The position numbers and the translations under genes were made by a program. From positions 1-45,468 of the forward strand of contig CAIXXM010000065.1 in the NCBI GenBank assembly GCA_903923395.1: a stretch of DNA of 45,468 nt. The letters are read 5' to 3'. The notes beneath the pieces are model-generated. The model was not told where the DNA came from and did no database searches. It worked only from the letters and a program-made list of their open reading frames with translations. Positions within the stretch are counted from its first letter, which is position 1. Each line of letters opens with the position of its first letter. This document shows, in pieces, positions 23,233-30,765 of the stretch. This stretch comes from an uncultured Acidobacteriia bacterium (GTDB taxonomy: Bacteria > Acidobacteriota > Terriglobia > Bryobacterales > Bryobacteraceae).

Positions 23233-23679
23233 CTAGAGGCTGCTGCGAAGGGAATTGCCCGCGGCCGGTTGCAGGCGCTGCGGCGCTTCACCCGGCTTCG
23301 GCGCATACTTCGATGCGCACTTGGCCTGAATCTGGGATGCATGAAATACACCATCAGGACCAAGACGTCCATCCGCCAGCGCCTGCGCACCGTCGCGGAA
23401 GGTATCAGGCAGCGGGTCGCGGCCTTCATAGGAGACATGCAGGACACTCTTTTCCTGCACCAGATTGAATTGCACCTGTTCGCCGGTCTTCTTGATGGAA
23501 TTCGCCTGCACATCTCCGCCAACGCGAATGTGCCGGATCTGAGCGTCACTGCCCATTCCGCGAAGCTCGGTGATGGTCTTGTAGTAGGTTTGGGAACCCT
23601 TGAGGCCGGCGGTTGCCAGCCAGACAAGCGACCCGACGATGATTGCCATCAGAACCGCGAATTTGCCGTACTTTTGCAT
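23233..23679 (-). CDS. ccmE: Haem chaperone CcmE, Cys-type (CxxxY) variant
   Basis: This 148-residue protein starts at ATG 23679, with AGAGGG just upstream. It has an N-terminal membrane anchor (FAVLMAIIVGSLVWLATAG, about 7-25) and the OB-fold domain (IRHIRVGGDVQANSIKK, VQFNLVQEKSVLHVSYEG, DTFRDGAQALADGRLGPDGVFHASQI). In most bacteria the haem-linking motif is HxxxY. Here it is C121-A-S-K-Y125 (AKCASKYAP), read directly from the codons TGC and TAT. Cys-type CcmE proteins are known from some archaea and sulfate reducers, so this is a rare but described variant. It is the first gene of the operon and has its own leader of about 40 bases. Confidence 0.94.
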   Translation of the reverse strand: MQKYGKFAVLMAIIVGSLVWLATAGLKGSQTYYKTITELRGMGSDAQIRHIRVGGDVQANSIKKTGEQVQFNLVQEKSVLHVSYEGRDPLPDTFRDGAQALADGRLGPDGVFHASQIQAKCASKYAPKPGEAPQRLQPAAGNSLRSSL

Positions 23680-23718
23680 AGGCCCTCTTTACGCACAAGT
23701 ATAACCCCGCCGCAACGT

Positions 23719-25170
23719 TCAAGAAGGGTTCTGCGCGCCCGTCAACCGGAACATCACGCGCAACTGCGACCGCCAATCCGCCGCCAGACCAATCCGCACA
23801 AACTCAATCGACGGATGGATGTACTTCAACAACGTCTCCGAGGTCGAATGAAACTCCAGAGACGGAGCAACCAACAAGATCCGCGGCGCTTCCCGCAGCA
23901 GTGTCACTCCCGGAAAATACCCCTGCCGCTCAAATTCCCCGGACTCCAGAAAACGCCTGACACCCGCCCAGTAATCCAGGGCCTGAAACGGCAACTGGAT
24001 CTCCGCCGAGGCCTTTAGCTCCAGAATCGCCAAACGTCCCGCTGTATCCACCGCCAACAGATCCGCAATCCCCCGGTCCAGCCCCAGAGTCAGCCCAACC
24101 TGCCCATACACCGGCGACACACGCAAACCCGCATCAATCACCAGCGGATTCCCCCGGACCAGCGATTCCATCCACCCTTCCGGATACTGCAAGTACAACG
24201 GATGCTGCCGGTCATCATTTTCGACCGCACGGACCCGCACCAACTCCCGCGCCATAGAAGCGACGGTGTCCGGAGTGCATCTCCGTTTCCGCCCGATCCC
24301 GCACGTGAAGGTGCCATCCTTCCAGCGGGCGAACTCCAACCCCTTCACCTCAAACCGGATGGACCCATCACTCTGCGCCACGGAATCCACCCCGGGCAAC
24401 TGCAACACTGGACCGGCTGCCGGTCCCCGAAGACACGGCAACAACGCACCCGCGGCATTTCCCGCCCCCGGATCTTCCACCGCGCAAAGACGGTTGCGTC
24501 CGTCATAGACCAGCAGGGAGACCTGAACTAAATCCTTCCGCAACCATCTCGCCCGCCCAAAGACCTGCGCCTCGCTCCCCTGCGGCGTGAGAAAGACCAA
24601 ACGCCGGATGGTGATCCCCGGCTCCCGCCGTCGCAGATACTCGAGCCAAATCAATCCAAACGCAACCACCGCACCAGGGTCCGTGGCATCGGGAGGCACC
24701 CCCATCGCCGCTACCCCGCCCGAACCCAGCCGGAGAAATGCCCGCGCATAAGCAGGCGTGAGACTTTCCTCCAAATTCTGCTCTGTACTGATATCGAGGA
24801 GCTTCCAGCCCGGGAATTCCCTTTGCAACATTATCTGGAAGCGTTCCCGGAAGGCCATCCGCGAACCACGCCGCTCCACCTCACGCCCTTCCGGCCCCGC
24901 CAAATCGCAGATCTGCGTCTCGCCCTCCGCCTTGGGGAAACGTTCCGTTGTCAGAACCAGGCGGTGCCGCTGCCGGTCTTTCACCCCGGTCACCTTGCGG
25001 ACGATATTGCGCTGTTCATCCCAGGCCTGCAGGACCACGCGGCCATTCCACTCCGACAAACTCCAGCACCCAACCACCAGCCGGAACGGTTCCGCACCGA
25101 CATCAATCAACGCCGGTTGTTCACAGCGGGCCACGAACTCCGTGAGCACCTCCTCGAGCCCCGCACTCAA
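23719..25170 (-). CDS. Large hypothetical protein with C-terminal PD-(D/E)XK nuclease-like domain
   Basis: A TTG at 25170 overlaps the GGDEF-gene stop as TTGA and gives 483 residues. The C-terminal third contains D370 in GIADLLAVD, E384-L-K386 in LAILELKAS and Q396 in PFQALDYW. This is the D...ExK...Q pattern of the PD-(D/E)XK phosphodiesterase fold, as in NucS-type nucleases. The first 360 residues have no domain I recognise; YARAFLRLGSGGVAAMGVPPDAT (141-163) and FGLIWLEYLRRREPG (171-185) look conserved. It is probably an acidobacterial protein of DNA metabolism, but other PD-(D/E)XK proteins have lost cleavage activity. It lies between a diguanylate cyclase-like gene and the ccm operon, 39 bases before ccmE. 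Confidence 0.7.
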   Translation of the reverse strand: MSAGLEEVLTEFVARCEQPALIDVGAEPFRLVVGCWSLSEWNGRVVLQAWDEQRNIVRKVTGVKDRQRHRLVLTTERFPKAEGETQICDLAGPEGREVERRGSRMAFRERFQIMLQREFPGWKLLDISTEQNLEESLTPAYARAFLRLGSGGVAAMGVPPDATDPGAVVAFGLIWLEYLRRREPGITIRRLVFLTPQGSEAQVFGRARWLRKDLVQVSLLVYDGRNRLCAVEDPGAGNAAGALLPCLRGPAAGPVLQLPGVDSVAQSDGSIRFEVKGLEFARWKDGTFTCGIGRKRRCTPDTVASMARELVRVRAVENDDRQHPLYLQYPEGWMESLVRGNPLVIDAGLRVSPVYGQVGLTLGLDRGIADLLAVDTAGRLAILELKASAEIQLPFQALDYWAGVRRFLESGEFERQGYFPGVTLLREAPRILLVAPSLEFHSTSETLLKYIHPSIEFVRIGLAADWRSQLRVMFRLTGAQNPS

Positions 25171-26369
25171 GACTCCACCCCGACTTCGGCTTCTGTCTCA
25201 TTCCCCGCCAGTGCGGCAGACCACCCCGCCAAGGTGACCCCCACCTGACTGTCATCGGGCAATTTTCCGCAAGCAAACGCATACCGGTGCCCGCCCAGGC
25301 GCTTGGCGACATACATCGCCTGGTCCGCATGCCGAACCAGATCCCCCGGAAGCTCCCCATGATCCGGATACATGCTGATCCCGATACTCGCGTCGCCCCG
25401 CAGTTGATGCGTCTCCACTGGGAACACCGCCTGCAGAGAACGCAAAATCTCCCCCGCGCGGCGCTCGGCCTCATCCTGCCCCCGCAGCCCGGAGAGAAAG
25501 ATCAGGAACTCATCCCCGCCCAGCCTGCCGACGACAGCCCCGGGTCCCGCCGCTTTCTCCATCCGGCGCGCCACCGCACAGAGAAAAAGATCACCCACCC
25601 GATGCGACAACCGGTCATTGATCCCCTTGAAACCATTCAAATCGACATAGAGAAGCACCAGCTTCTCCCGCCGCGCCCGCGCCAAACCGCTCTCCAGCAA
25701 TTGGACCAGCGAGAACCGGTTTGGCAAACCCGTCAGAAAATCGTGCTTCGCAATCCGGGAGAGCGTGTGGTTGTCCACCACGCGTGAGAAATATTCCTTG
25801 TGCATGCGCCCGCCGTGCACCACAAGAAAGAGCGAGTACAACGCAAAGGCCAGAGCAGAACCCCAATGCCCCGGCGTGCTCGACCACAACAGTGCAGTCA
25901 CCTGCGGACCGTACAACAAACACACATAAACGCGGATCAGAACCGCGTTATGCACCAGAAAGCTGGCACCCGCAGCAGCCACAGCGGACAGATAGAGCAG
26001 CAGCACCATCACGTCGGGATCGTGATACCCATCCACCGCTGACAAATACGCCCCGAGCAGCCCCCAGCCCGTGCCATTCCCGATAACCAGCCCCACCGCC
26101 AGCCGCCGCCAAAGCAAATGCCGGATATGGCTGATTTCCTGCCGCCAAACCAGTAAAGCCAGCCGCGCCGCAGCCAACACAAAGAAGAACAGCCCCGCAA
26201 AGAGCATCAACCGCGGATGCCGCCACGCCAACCTTGTCGTCACCGCGGTCAAAACAAAACACAGCGGGTTGCCCCAGACGCCATCCCAGGAACGTTCCGC
26301 AAGATCCTGATCGATCTTGCCTGAAACACCCTGTTCCAACTCCTCGCTCGGCTGCCGTTCCCGGACCAT
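25167..26369 (-). CDS. Membrane-bound GGDEF diguanylate cyclase
   Basis: This 400-residue protein has six or so hydrophobic segments between about 50 and 186, then a GGDEF domain. Domain landmarks are HDFLTGLPNR (209-218), YVDLNGFKGINDRLSHRVGD (241-260), and GRLGGDEF with the GGDEF active site at 284-288, followed by GDASIGISMYPDHG. The active site is intact, so cyclic di-GMP synthesis from GTP is expected. The RxxD inhibitory site normally placed five residues before GGDEF reads GPGA here and is absent, so simple product inhibition is unlikely. The membrane part is not one I can assign to a named sensor family. The stop overlaps the next gene's TTG start. Confidence 0.9.
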   Translation of the reverse strand: MVRERQPSEELEQGVSGKIDQDLAERSWDGVWGNPLCFVLTAVTTRLAWRHPRLMLFAGLFFFVLAAARLALLVWRQEISHIRHLLWRRLAVGLVIGNGTGWGLLGAYLSAVDGYHDPDVMVLLLYLSAVAAAGASFLVHNAVLIRVYVCLLYGPQVTALLWSSTPGHWGSALAFALYSLFLVVHGGRMHKEYFSRVVDNHTLSRIAKHDFLTGLPNRFSLVQLLESGLARARREKLVLLYVDLNGFKGINDRLSHRVGDLFLCAVARRMEKAAGPGAVVGRLGGDEFLIFLSGLRGQDEAERRAGEILRSLQAVFPVETHQLRGDASIGISMYPDHGELPGDLVRHADQAMYVAKRLGGHRYAFACGKLPDDSQVGVTLAGWSAALAGNETEAEVGVES

Positions 26370-26404
26370 CTCATGGTCCTTATCGGCTGTTTCTTACCGG
26401 AAGT

Positions 26405-26878
26405 TTAGCCCGGATTCGAGTCCGCGCGTTTCAGCCGCAGCTCCACCCAGGCAGGAAACAATGCCGGGTCCCCCAGCCACACCAGCATCCACTCCACCAT
26501 TTCGGCCTTCACTGCGCGCTTCTCCACGGAAACCCGCCCGCTCAATGATGCAAACTTCGCCCGGTCCTTGGCGGCAATGACCTCGCGCCGAGCCAACTTC
26601 CGAAGCCCCTCATCGCCCCCCGCATAAACCGCGCTCATCGCCACCAGCGAATCCGCCAGTTCCCCGAAAGTGTGTTGTTCCACGCCGCGCCAGGGCTGCT
26701 CCACCGGAATACCAGCTTCCCTCAAGCCAGCCCGCAGCGTTTCCGCGGCCACATCCGGCAAACCTGCCCGCAACAAAGCCCACTCAGCACCAGCCACGCC
26801 AAGCCAGCCGCGCCCCCGCGCAAACTCCCCCACCCGCTGCTTTTTTGTGAGCTTCTTATGTTTTGCCTTTGACTGCAC
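26405..26878 (-). CDS. Small helical hypothetical protein overlapping mltG
   Basis: A GTG at 26878 (VQSKAKHKKLTKKQRVGEFARGRGWLG) gives 157 residues and overlaps the end of mltG by 23 bases; a GTG at 26833 would avoid the overlap. The N-terminus is strongly basic. The rest is helix-rich, with AEWALLRAGLPDVAAETLRAGLREAG and AEMVEWMLVWLGDPALFPAWVELRLKRAD. The codon-position bias and Ala/Leu/Arg-rich composition are those of a coding region, but I do not recognise the family. Position directly after mltG suggests shared transcription with ruvX and mltG. Confidence 0.55.
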   Translation of the reverse strand: MQSKAKHKKLTKKQRVGEFARGRGWLGVAGAEWALLRAGLPDVAAETLRAGLREAGIPVEQPWRGVEQHTFGELADSLVAMSAVYAGGDEGLRKLARREVIAAKDRAKFASLSGRVSVEKRAVKAEMVEWMLVWLGDPALFPAWVELRLKRADSNPG

Positions 26879-27845
26879 GACGATACACCGCCACGTTCGC
26901 CTCATGTTTGGCCGAGGATTCGGCGAAGTTATGCCCGCCCGAACCATCCGCCTTGGCCACAAAATACAGGAACTTCGTCTCTGCCGGTGCCAGCGCCGCC
27001 CGCAGCGCCCCTTTGCCCGGATTCGCAATCGGACCCGGCGGCAAACCTTCGTGCTGATACGTGTTATACGGATTCAAACTCGCCAGGTCAGACTTGTAAA
27101 TTGTCCCCCGCCAACGGCCATCCAGAATCGCCGCATAAACCACCGTCGGATCACAGCCCAGCCGCATGCCCAAGCGCAAACGGTTCGCGAAGACACTCGC
27201 CACCAGCACCTGCTCCTGCGGCAAACGCGCCTCCCGCTCCACCAGCGACGCCAGCGTCACCGCCCGGTGCGGATCACCCAGCCCCCCGGCCGCCTTCCAC
27301 TGTGTCCGAAACTCGCCCGTCATCATCCGGCACAATTGCTGCGCCGTCGTATGCCTGTAAAGCCTGTATTTACTGGGGAAAAGATAGCCTTCGAGCGTTT
27401 GTGCCTTCGGATCCAGATCCCGGATCAACGCAGGGTCCTTCGCCGCGGCCAGAAACTTCTCCTGTGGAATCGTCCCCAGCTTTGCCACCGCCTGCGCGGC
27501 TTCCCAGCGGTTGTAGCCCTCTGGAATCAGCAACTCCAGATAGAAGATATCGCCCTTGATCAACCGCCCCGCCACTTCCAGAGCGCTCGCCCGCTTCTCG
27601 AACTTGTATTCCCCCGCCTGCAGCGCCTTGCCACGGTACAGCGCCCGGGCCGCCAGGAAAACCCAGCGGCTCTTCACCACACCCTTCGCTTCCAGCACCC
27701 CTGCCATTTGCCCCGTCGCGGTGCCCCGCGGAAACTCCACGAAAACCGGTTCCGTGAACCCCTGGTACGGCGAGTTCACTTCCTTCCCCACATATGCCGC
27801 ACCGCCCGCCAACACAAGCAGCACCAACCCCAGAAGGTATTTCAT
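26856..27845 (-). CDS. mltG: Endolytic murein transglycosylase MltG (YceG-like)
   Basis: ATG at 27845 (MKYLLGLVLLVLAGGAAYVG) overlaps the ruvX stop as ATGA and gives 329 residues. An N-terminal membrane anchor is followed by a LysM-like domain and the catalytic domain. The catalytic Glu is E203 in SLVEREA, equivalent to E218 of the E. coli enzyme. Other signatures are LEGYLFPSKYRL (151-162), GCDPTVVYA and NPYNTYQHEGLPPGPIANPG. MltG cleaves nascent peptidoglycan glycan strands at the outer face of the inner membrane and is thought to terminate strand elongation. The ruvX-mltG pairing is common in many bacteria. Confidence 0.95.
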   Translation of the reverse strand: MKYLLGLVLLVLAGGAAYVGKEVNSPYQGFTEPVFVEFPRGTATGQMAGVLEAKGVVKSRWVFLAARALYRGKALQAGEYKFEKRASALEVAGRLIKGDIFYLELLIPEGYNRWEAAQAVAKLGTIPQEKFLAAAKDPALIRDLDPKAQTLEGYLFPSKYRLYRHTTAQQLCRMMTGEFRTQWKAAGGLGDPHRAVTLASLVEREARLPQEQVLVASVFANRLRLGMRLGCDPTVVYAAILDGRWRGTIYKSDLASLNPYNTYQHEGLPPGPIANPGKGALRAALAPAETKFLYFVAKADGSGGHNFAESSAKHEANVAVYRRAVKGKT

Positions 27846-28279
27846 TCGCTCCGCCCCCAAGCCGCCGAATCCAGATAGCTCTGCAACAAAATCACGGCGG
27901 AAAGCTTGTCGATGGTGGGCTTCCTCTGACCGTTCGCCACACCACTGCCCCGCAGGACCCGCTCCGCCTCCTTGCTCGTCCAGCGCTCATCGCGGAACGT
28001 CACAGGCAAGCCCGTCTTCCGCTCCAGCTCCGCCGCAAACTCGCGCGTGTACTCACCCTGCCGGCTCGCATCGCCACTCATGTGCAAAGGGTCGCCAATC
28101 AGCAACTCCGTCACACCCCTGGCGACGATCAGCTTCCGCAACACCTCAATATCATCGCGCCGCCCGGTGCGCTCCAGCGTCTCCAGGCCCTGCGCGGTAA
28201 TCCCAAGCTCGTCACTCAGCGCCAGTCCGATCCGCTTCCGTCCGACGTCCAGCGCCAAAACGCGCCCCGGTCTGCTCAT
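27842..28279 (-). CDS. ruvX: RuvX/YqgF, RNase H-fold putative Holliday junction resolvase / pre-16S rRNA nuclease
   Basis: ATG at 28279 (MSRPGRVLALDVGRKRIG) gives 145 residues; the frame is open for another 39 codons upstream but those encode the 15-bp tandem repeat and have no family similarity. The RNase H-like core is clear: the first catalytic Asp D11 in LALDVGRKRIGLALSD, then LIGDPLHMSG, FRDERWTSKEAE and IDKLSAVILLQSYLD, which contains the last acidic residue. In E. coli this protein trims the 5' end of 16S rRNA. It is the first gene of the ruvX-mltG-26878 run and is divergent from the AI-2E permease gene across a 379-base structured gap. Confidence 0.95.
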   Translation of the reverse strand: MSRPGRVLALDVGRKRIGLALSDELGITAQGLETLERTGRRDDIEVLRKLIVARGVTELLIGDPLHMSGDASRQGEYTREFAAELERKTGLPVTFRDERWTSKEAERVLRGSGVANGQRKPTIDKLSAVILLQSYLDSAAWGRSE

Positions 28280-28311
28280 GCATTCAATTGTAGGGAAGAG
28301 GGTAGTGCTGC

Positions 28312-28353
28312 GTGAGGTTTTGCGATGTGAGGTTTTGCGATGTGAGGTTTTGC
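28312..28353. repeat. 15-bp tandem repeat, 2.8 copies
   Basis: The unit GTGAGGTTTTGCGAT occurs at 28312-28326 and 28327-28341, and its first 12 bases again at 28342-28353. There are no spacers and no mismatches. It lies 33 bases upstream of the ruvX start, in what should be the ruvX leader or promoter. Confidence 0.92.
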
Positions 28354-28367
28354 TGTGAAAGGAATGG

Positions 28368-28463
28368 CAGGTGCCGGAGAGGCGAAACCCCGGCACCTGA
28401 TAACTTCAGCCCTCGGAGGACATTACGGCTGAAGCGACCCGGTGATCGGAGGACGTCCGGGTC
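28368..28463 (+). ncRNA. Candidate structured RNA: three tandem hairpins, two with CGGAGGAC loops
   Basis: Hairpin 1 pairs 28368-28377 with 28390-28399 (perfect 10-bp stem, 12-base loop containing GGCGAAAC). Hairpin 2 pairs 28404-28411 with 28427-28434 (8 bp, 15-base loop). Hairpin 3 pairs 28436-28442 with 28457-28463 (7 bp, 14-base loop). The loops of hairpins 2 and 3 both contain CGGAGGAC (28414-28421 and 28447-28454), exposed on the plus strand. Loop GGA motifs are what CsrA/RsmA proteins bind, and GGAGGA is also a full Shine-Dalgarno sequence. The element lies about 200 bases upstream of the AI-2E permease GTG, so it is either a leader element of that gene or a separate small RNA. Strand is inferred from the GGAGGA loops. 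I cannot match it to a known riboswitch. Confidence 0.45.
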
Positions 28464-28634
28464 ATCAACACACTTGCGTTCCCAGGAAGCATCCAGGGGG
28501 CCAAAGCCGACGGGCACGGCGAATCAAGCACTTACGCGAAACAACCTCCCCGTGGACGGCACGATTCGCAACAGGCCGGAACAGCCGGGTGTCCTGTTTC
28601 GGAACACTGCCAGTGCCGCCCCCGAAATGCTAGT

Positions 28635-28647
28635 CTCGAAGTTCGAG
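28635..28647. promoter_or_regulatory. 13-base palindrome immediately upstream of the permease start
   Basis: CTCGAA-G-TTCGAG has perfect 6-base arms around a central G, 11 bases before the GTG at 28659. It occupies the place where a ribosome-binding site would be expected. It could be an operator or a small hairpin that affects translation initiation. No second copy was noticed in the window. Confidence 0.4.
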
Positions 28648-28658
28648 TCCCCTGCACC

Positions 28659-29795
28659 GTGTTTGACACCCATAATGAAAGCAAACCCAGCTTTCCAGCT
28701 GCCCCGATCCAAAGCTGGTCACTGACCGTCATTGCCGCCGGTGTCGTCCTCGGCATGCTCTACTGGGCCCGCTCCATCTTTATCACCGCCATCGTCTCCA
28801 CCATCCTGGCCCTGATCCTCGAACCCTTCGTCGCCGCACTCGTTCGGATTCGCATCCCCCGCCCCATCTCGTCCGCGCTTGTCCTTACCCTCGCGGGCCT
28901 CGCCCTCTATTTCGCCGGTGCCGCCGCCTACAACCAGGCCTCCTCCCTCGCCAGCGACGCACCCCAGTTCCGCGACCACATCACCGATATCGCCACCAAC
29001 GTCGGCGACCGCATCCAGCACATCCAGGAAGCCACCACCCGGCTCATCCCGGCCAAGAAAGACACCAACCCGCCCGCCACCGCACCCAAAAAGGCCCGCG
29101 GCAAAGCCACCGCCCCCGCCCCCATCCAGGAAGTCCGCATCCATCAGGACTCCAACCCTGTCGCGGACTTCGTCTTCGCCCGCCTCGGCTCCGTCTACGA
29201 GTTCATCCTCATGGCATCCTTCGTGCCCTTCCTCGTCTTCTTCATGCTGAGCTGGCGCGACCACTTCTACAAAAGCTTTCTGCGCTTCTTCGACGGCCAA
29301 GACCGCGTCGCGGCAGCCCGCAGCCTGGATAGTATCTCGGCCGTCGCCCGCGCCTTCGTCGTCGGCAACTTCCTCATCGGACTGGCCTCGGCCATTCTCA
29401 GCGCCCTCGCCTTCGCCATCATCCACGTCCCCTTTCCCTTCCTGGCCGGAGGCCTCAGCGGCTTCCTGACCATCATTCCCTATATCGGCGTACCCCTCGC
29501 CATGCTGCCCCCGCTTCTCACTGCCATCGCCGAAGGCCAGAACACCAGCGCGCTTCTCCTGATCGTTGTCATCGTCCTGACCCTGCACGTGGTTGCGCTC
29601 AATGGGCTCTACCCCAAACTGGTCGGCGCCAGAGTCCACCTGAATCCGCTCGTCGTCACACTTTCCTTCATGTTTTGGGGCTTTTTGTGGGATGCCGCCG
29701 GACTCGTACTCGCGATTCCACTCACTGCCGGACTCAAAGCCGTCTGTGACAATGTCGTACCGCTCCGCCCCATCGGACGCTTCTTGGGAGACTAG
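28659..29795 (+). CDS. AI-2E family transporter (PerM/YhhT-like permease)
   Basis: A GTG at 28659 gives 378 residues. The protein has two hydrophobic segments near the N-terminus (about 22-40 and 42-60), a third near 70-90, a long soluble region to about 185 with an Ala/Pro/Lys-rich low-complexity part ([19 protein letters not shown]), then five or so further helices. Family motifs are [38 protein letters not shown] and [29 protein letters not shown]. Members export varied small molecules or ions; only some relate to autoinducer-2. No purine-rich ribosome-binding site precedes the GTG. The pta ATG follows 4 bases after its stop. Confidence 0.88.
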   Translation: MFDTHNESKPSFPAAPIQSWSLTVIAAGVVLGMLYWARSIFITAIVSTILALILEPFVAALVRIRIPRPISSALVLTLAGLALYFAGAAAYNQASSLASDAPQFRDHITDIATNVGDRIQHIQEATTRLIPAKKDTNPPATAPKKARGKATAPAPIQEVRIHQDSNPVADFVFARLGSVYEFILMASFVPFLVFFMLSWRDHFYKSFLRFFDGQDRVAAARSLDSISAVARAFVVGNFLIGLASAILSALAFAIIHVPFPFLAGGLSGFLTIIPYIGVPLAMLPPLLTAIAEGQNTSALLLIVVIVLTLHVVALNGLYPKLVGARVHLNPLVVTLSFMFWGFLWDAAGLVLAIPLTAGLKAVCDNVVPLRPIGRFLGD

Positions 29796-29799
29796 AAGC

Positions 29800-30765
29800 A
29801 TGACGCACCCCTTTCTCGAATCCCTCAAAGAAAAAGCCCGGGCCGTGCGTCGCAGGATCGTTTTCCCGGAAGGCGATGACCCGCGCGTCGTCGAAGCCGC
29901 CCGTCAGTTGCATGCCGAAGGCCTCCTCACCCCAATCCTGATTTCCCGGAACTCTGTTCTCGAAATCGAATCCGTGGAACCGGCCTGCTCACCCAGACTT
30001 TCGGCCTACATCGCTGCCTTCCACGAACGGCGCAAAGCCAAGGGCACCACCGAAGCCCAGGCCGAAGCCGCCATCCGCAAACCGCTGTGGTTCGCCGGCA
30101 TGATGGTCGCCCAGGGACATGCCGATGGCTTCGTGGGCGGCGCAGACACCACCACCGCCGATACCGTTCGCGCAGCGCTCCAAACCATCGGCCCCGCCCC
30201 CGGCGTCAAAACCGTCTCCAGTTTCTCCCTGCTCTGCCACCCCGAACCCGAATTCGGCCATAACGGCGTCATGCTGTTCTCGGATTGCGCCGTCGTGATT
30301 GAACCAACCGATGAGCAACTCGCCGACATCGCCATCGCCTCCGCCCGCTCCACACGGCTGTTCCTCGAAACCGAACCCCGCGTCGCGCTGCTCTCATTTT
30401 CGACCCACGGTTCAGCCAGCCACCCCGATATCGATCACGTCCTGAACGCCCTCAAAATCGTCCGCGAACGGGAACCGAACCTGCTCATCGATGGGGAAAT
30501 GCAATTTGACGCCGCCGTGAACCCGGCCATCGGACGCCGCAAAGACCCAGGGTCAAAGGTCGCGGGCCACGCCAACACGTTTGTCTTCCCGAATCTGCCC
30601 GCAGGCAACATCGGCTACAAGATCGCGGAACGCCTGGGCGGCGCGCTCGCGGTTGGCCCCATCCTGCAGGGCCTCGCCAAGCCGGCCAATGATCTCTCGC
30701 GCGGTTCGCGTGCCGAACACGTCTACAACACCGCCCTCCTGACAGCGTGTCAAGCTGGAGCGTAG
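29800..30765 (+). CDS. pta: Phosphate acetyltransferase
   Basis: ATG at 29800, preceded by GGGAG about 10 bases away, gives 321 residues, the size of the short catalytic-only Pta. Family segments are [17 protein letters not shown] (18-34), [61 protein letters not shown]-type sequence and [26 protein letters not shown]. It interconverts acetyl-CoA and acetyl phosphate with phosphate. No acetate kinase gene is adjacent. It is coupled to the permease gene upstream and to the secreted protein downstream, which begins right after its TAG. Confidence 0.95.
   Translation: MTHPFLESLKEKARAVRRRIVFPEGDDPRVVEAARQLHAEGLLTPILISRNSVLEIESVEPACSPRLSAYIAAFHERRKAKGTTEAQAEAAIRKPLWFAGMMVAQGHADGFVGGADTTTADTVRAALQTIGPAPGVKTVSSFSLLCHPEPEFGHNGVMLFSDCAVVIEPTDEQLADIAIASARSTRLFLETEPRVALLSFSTHGSASHPDIDHVLNALKIVREREPNLLIDGEMQFDAAVNPAIGRRKDPGSKVAGHANTFVFPNLPAGNIGYKIAERLGGALAVGPILQGLAKPANDLSRGSRAEHVYNTALLTACQAGA

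Larger units (their letters stand above)
28280..28658. other. 379-base intergenic region between divergent genes, rich in repeats and hairpins
   Basis: The gap between ruvX (-) and the AI-2E permease gene (+) must hold both promoters. It contains a 15-bp tandem repeat (28312-28353), three consecutive hairpins (28368-28463), a less ordered stretch (28464-28560), possible small hairpins near 28575-28620, and a 13-base palindrome just before the permease GTG (28635-28647). I see no convincing open reading frame, tRNA or tmRNA in it. Confidence 0.7.

Noticed and set aside
21870-23468. 532-codon open frame on the plus strand
   Set aside because: It is antisense to ccmF and ccmE, both of which have clear motifs. 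Its product is His/Gln/Arg-rich, the typical shadow of hydrophobic membrane codons.
28312-28353. Possible CRISPR repeats
   Set aside because: The copies are directly adjacent with no spacers and are only 15 bases long.
28631-28658. tRNA T-arm-like GTTCGAGTCC before the permease gene
   Set aside because: The flanking bases do not form a T stem, and no acceptor, D or anticodon arm can be built. It is part of the CTCGAA-G-TTCGAG palindrome.
28280-28658. tmRNA, 6S or SRP RNA candidate in the ruvX-permease gap
   Set aside because: None of the conserved stretches (tmRNA GATTCGACGGG and tag reading frame, SRP GGAAGGAAGCAG-type loop) could be found on either strand.
28719-29828. 369-codon minus-strand frame rich in Gly, Asp and Glu
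   Set aside because: It is the antisense shadow of the AI-2E permease gene and starts inside pta. No family similarity.
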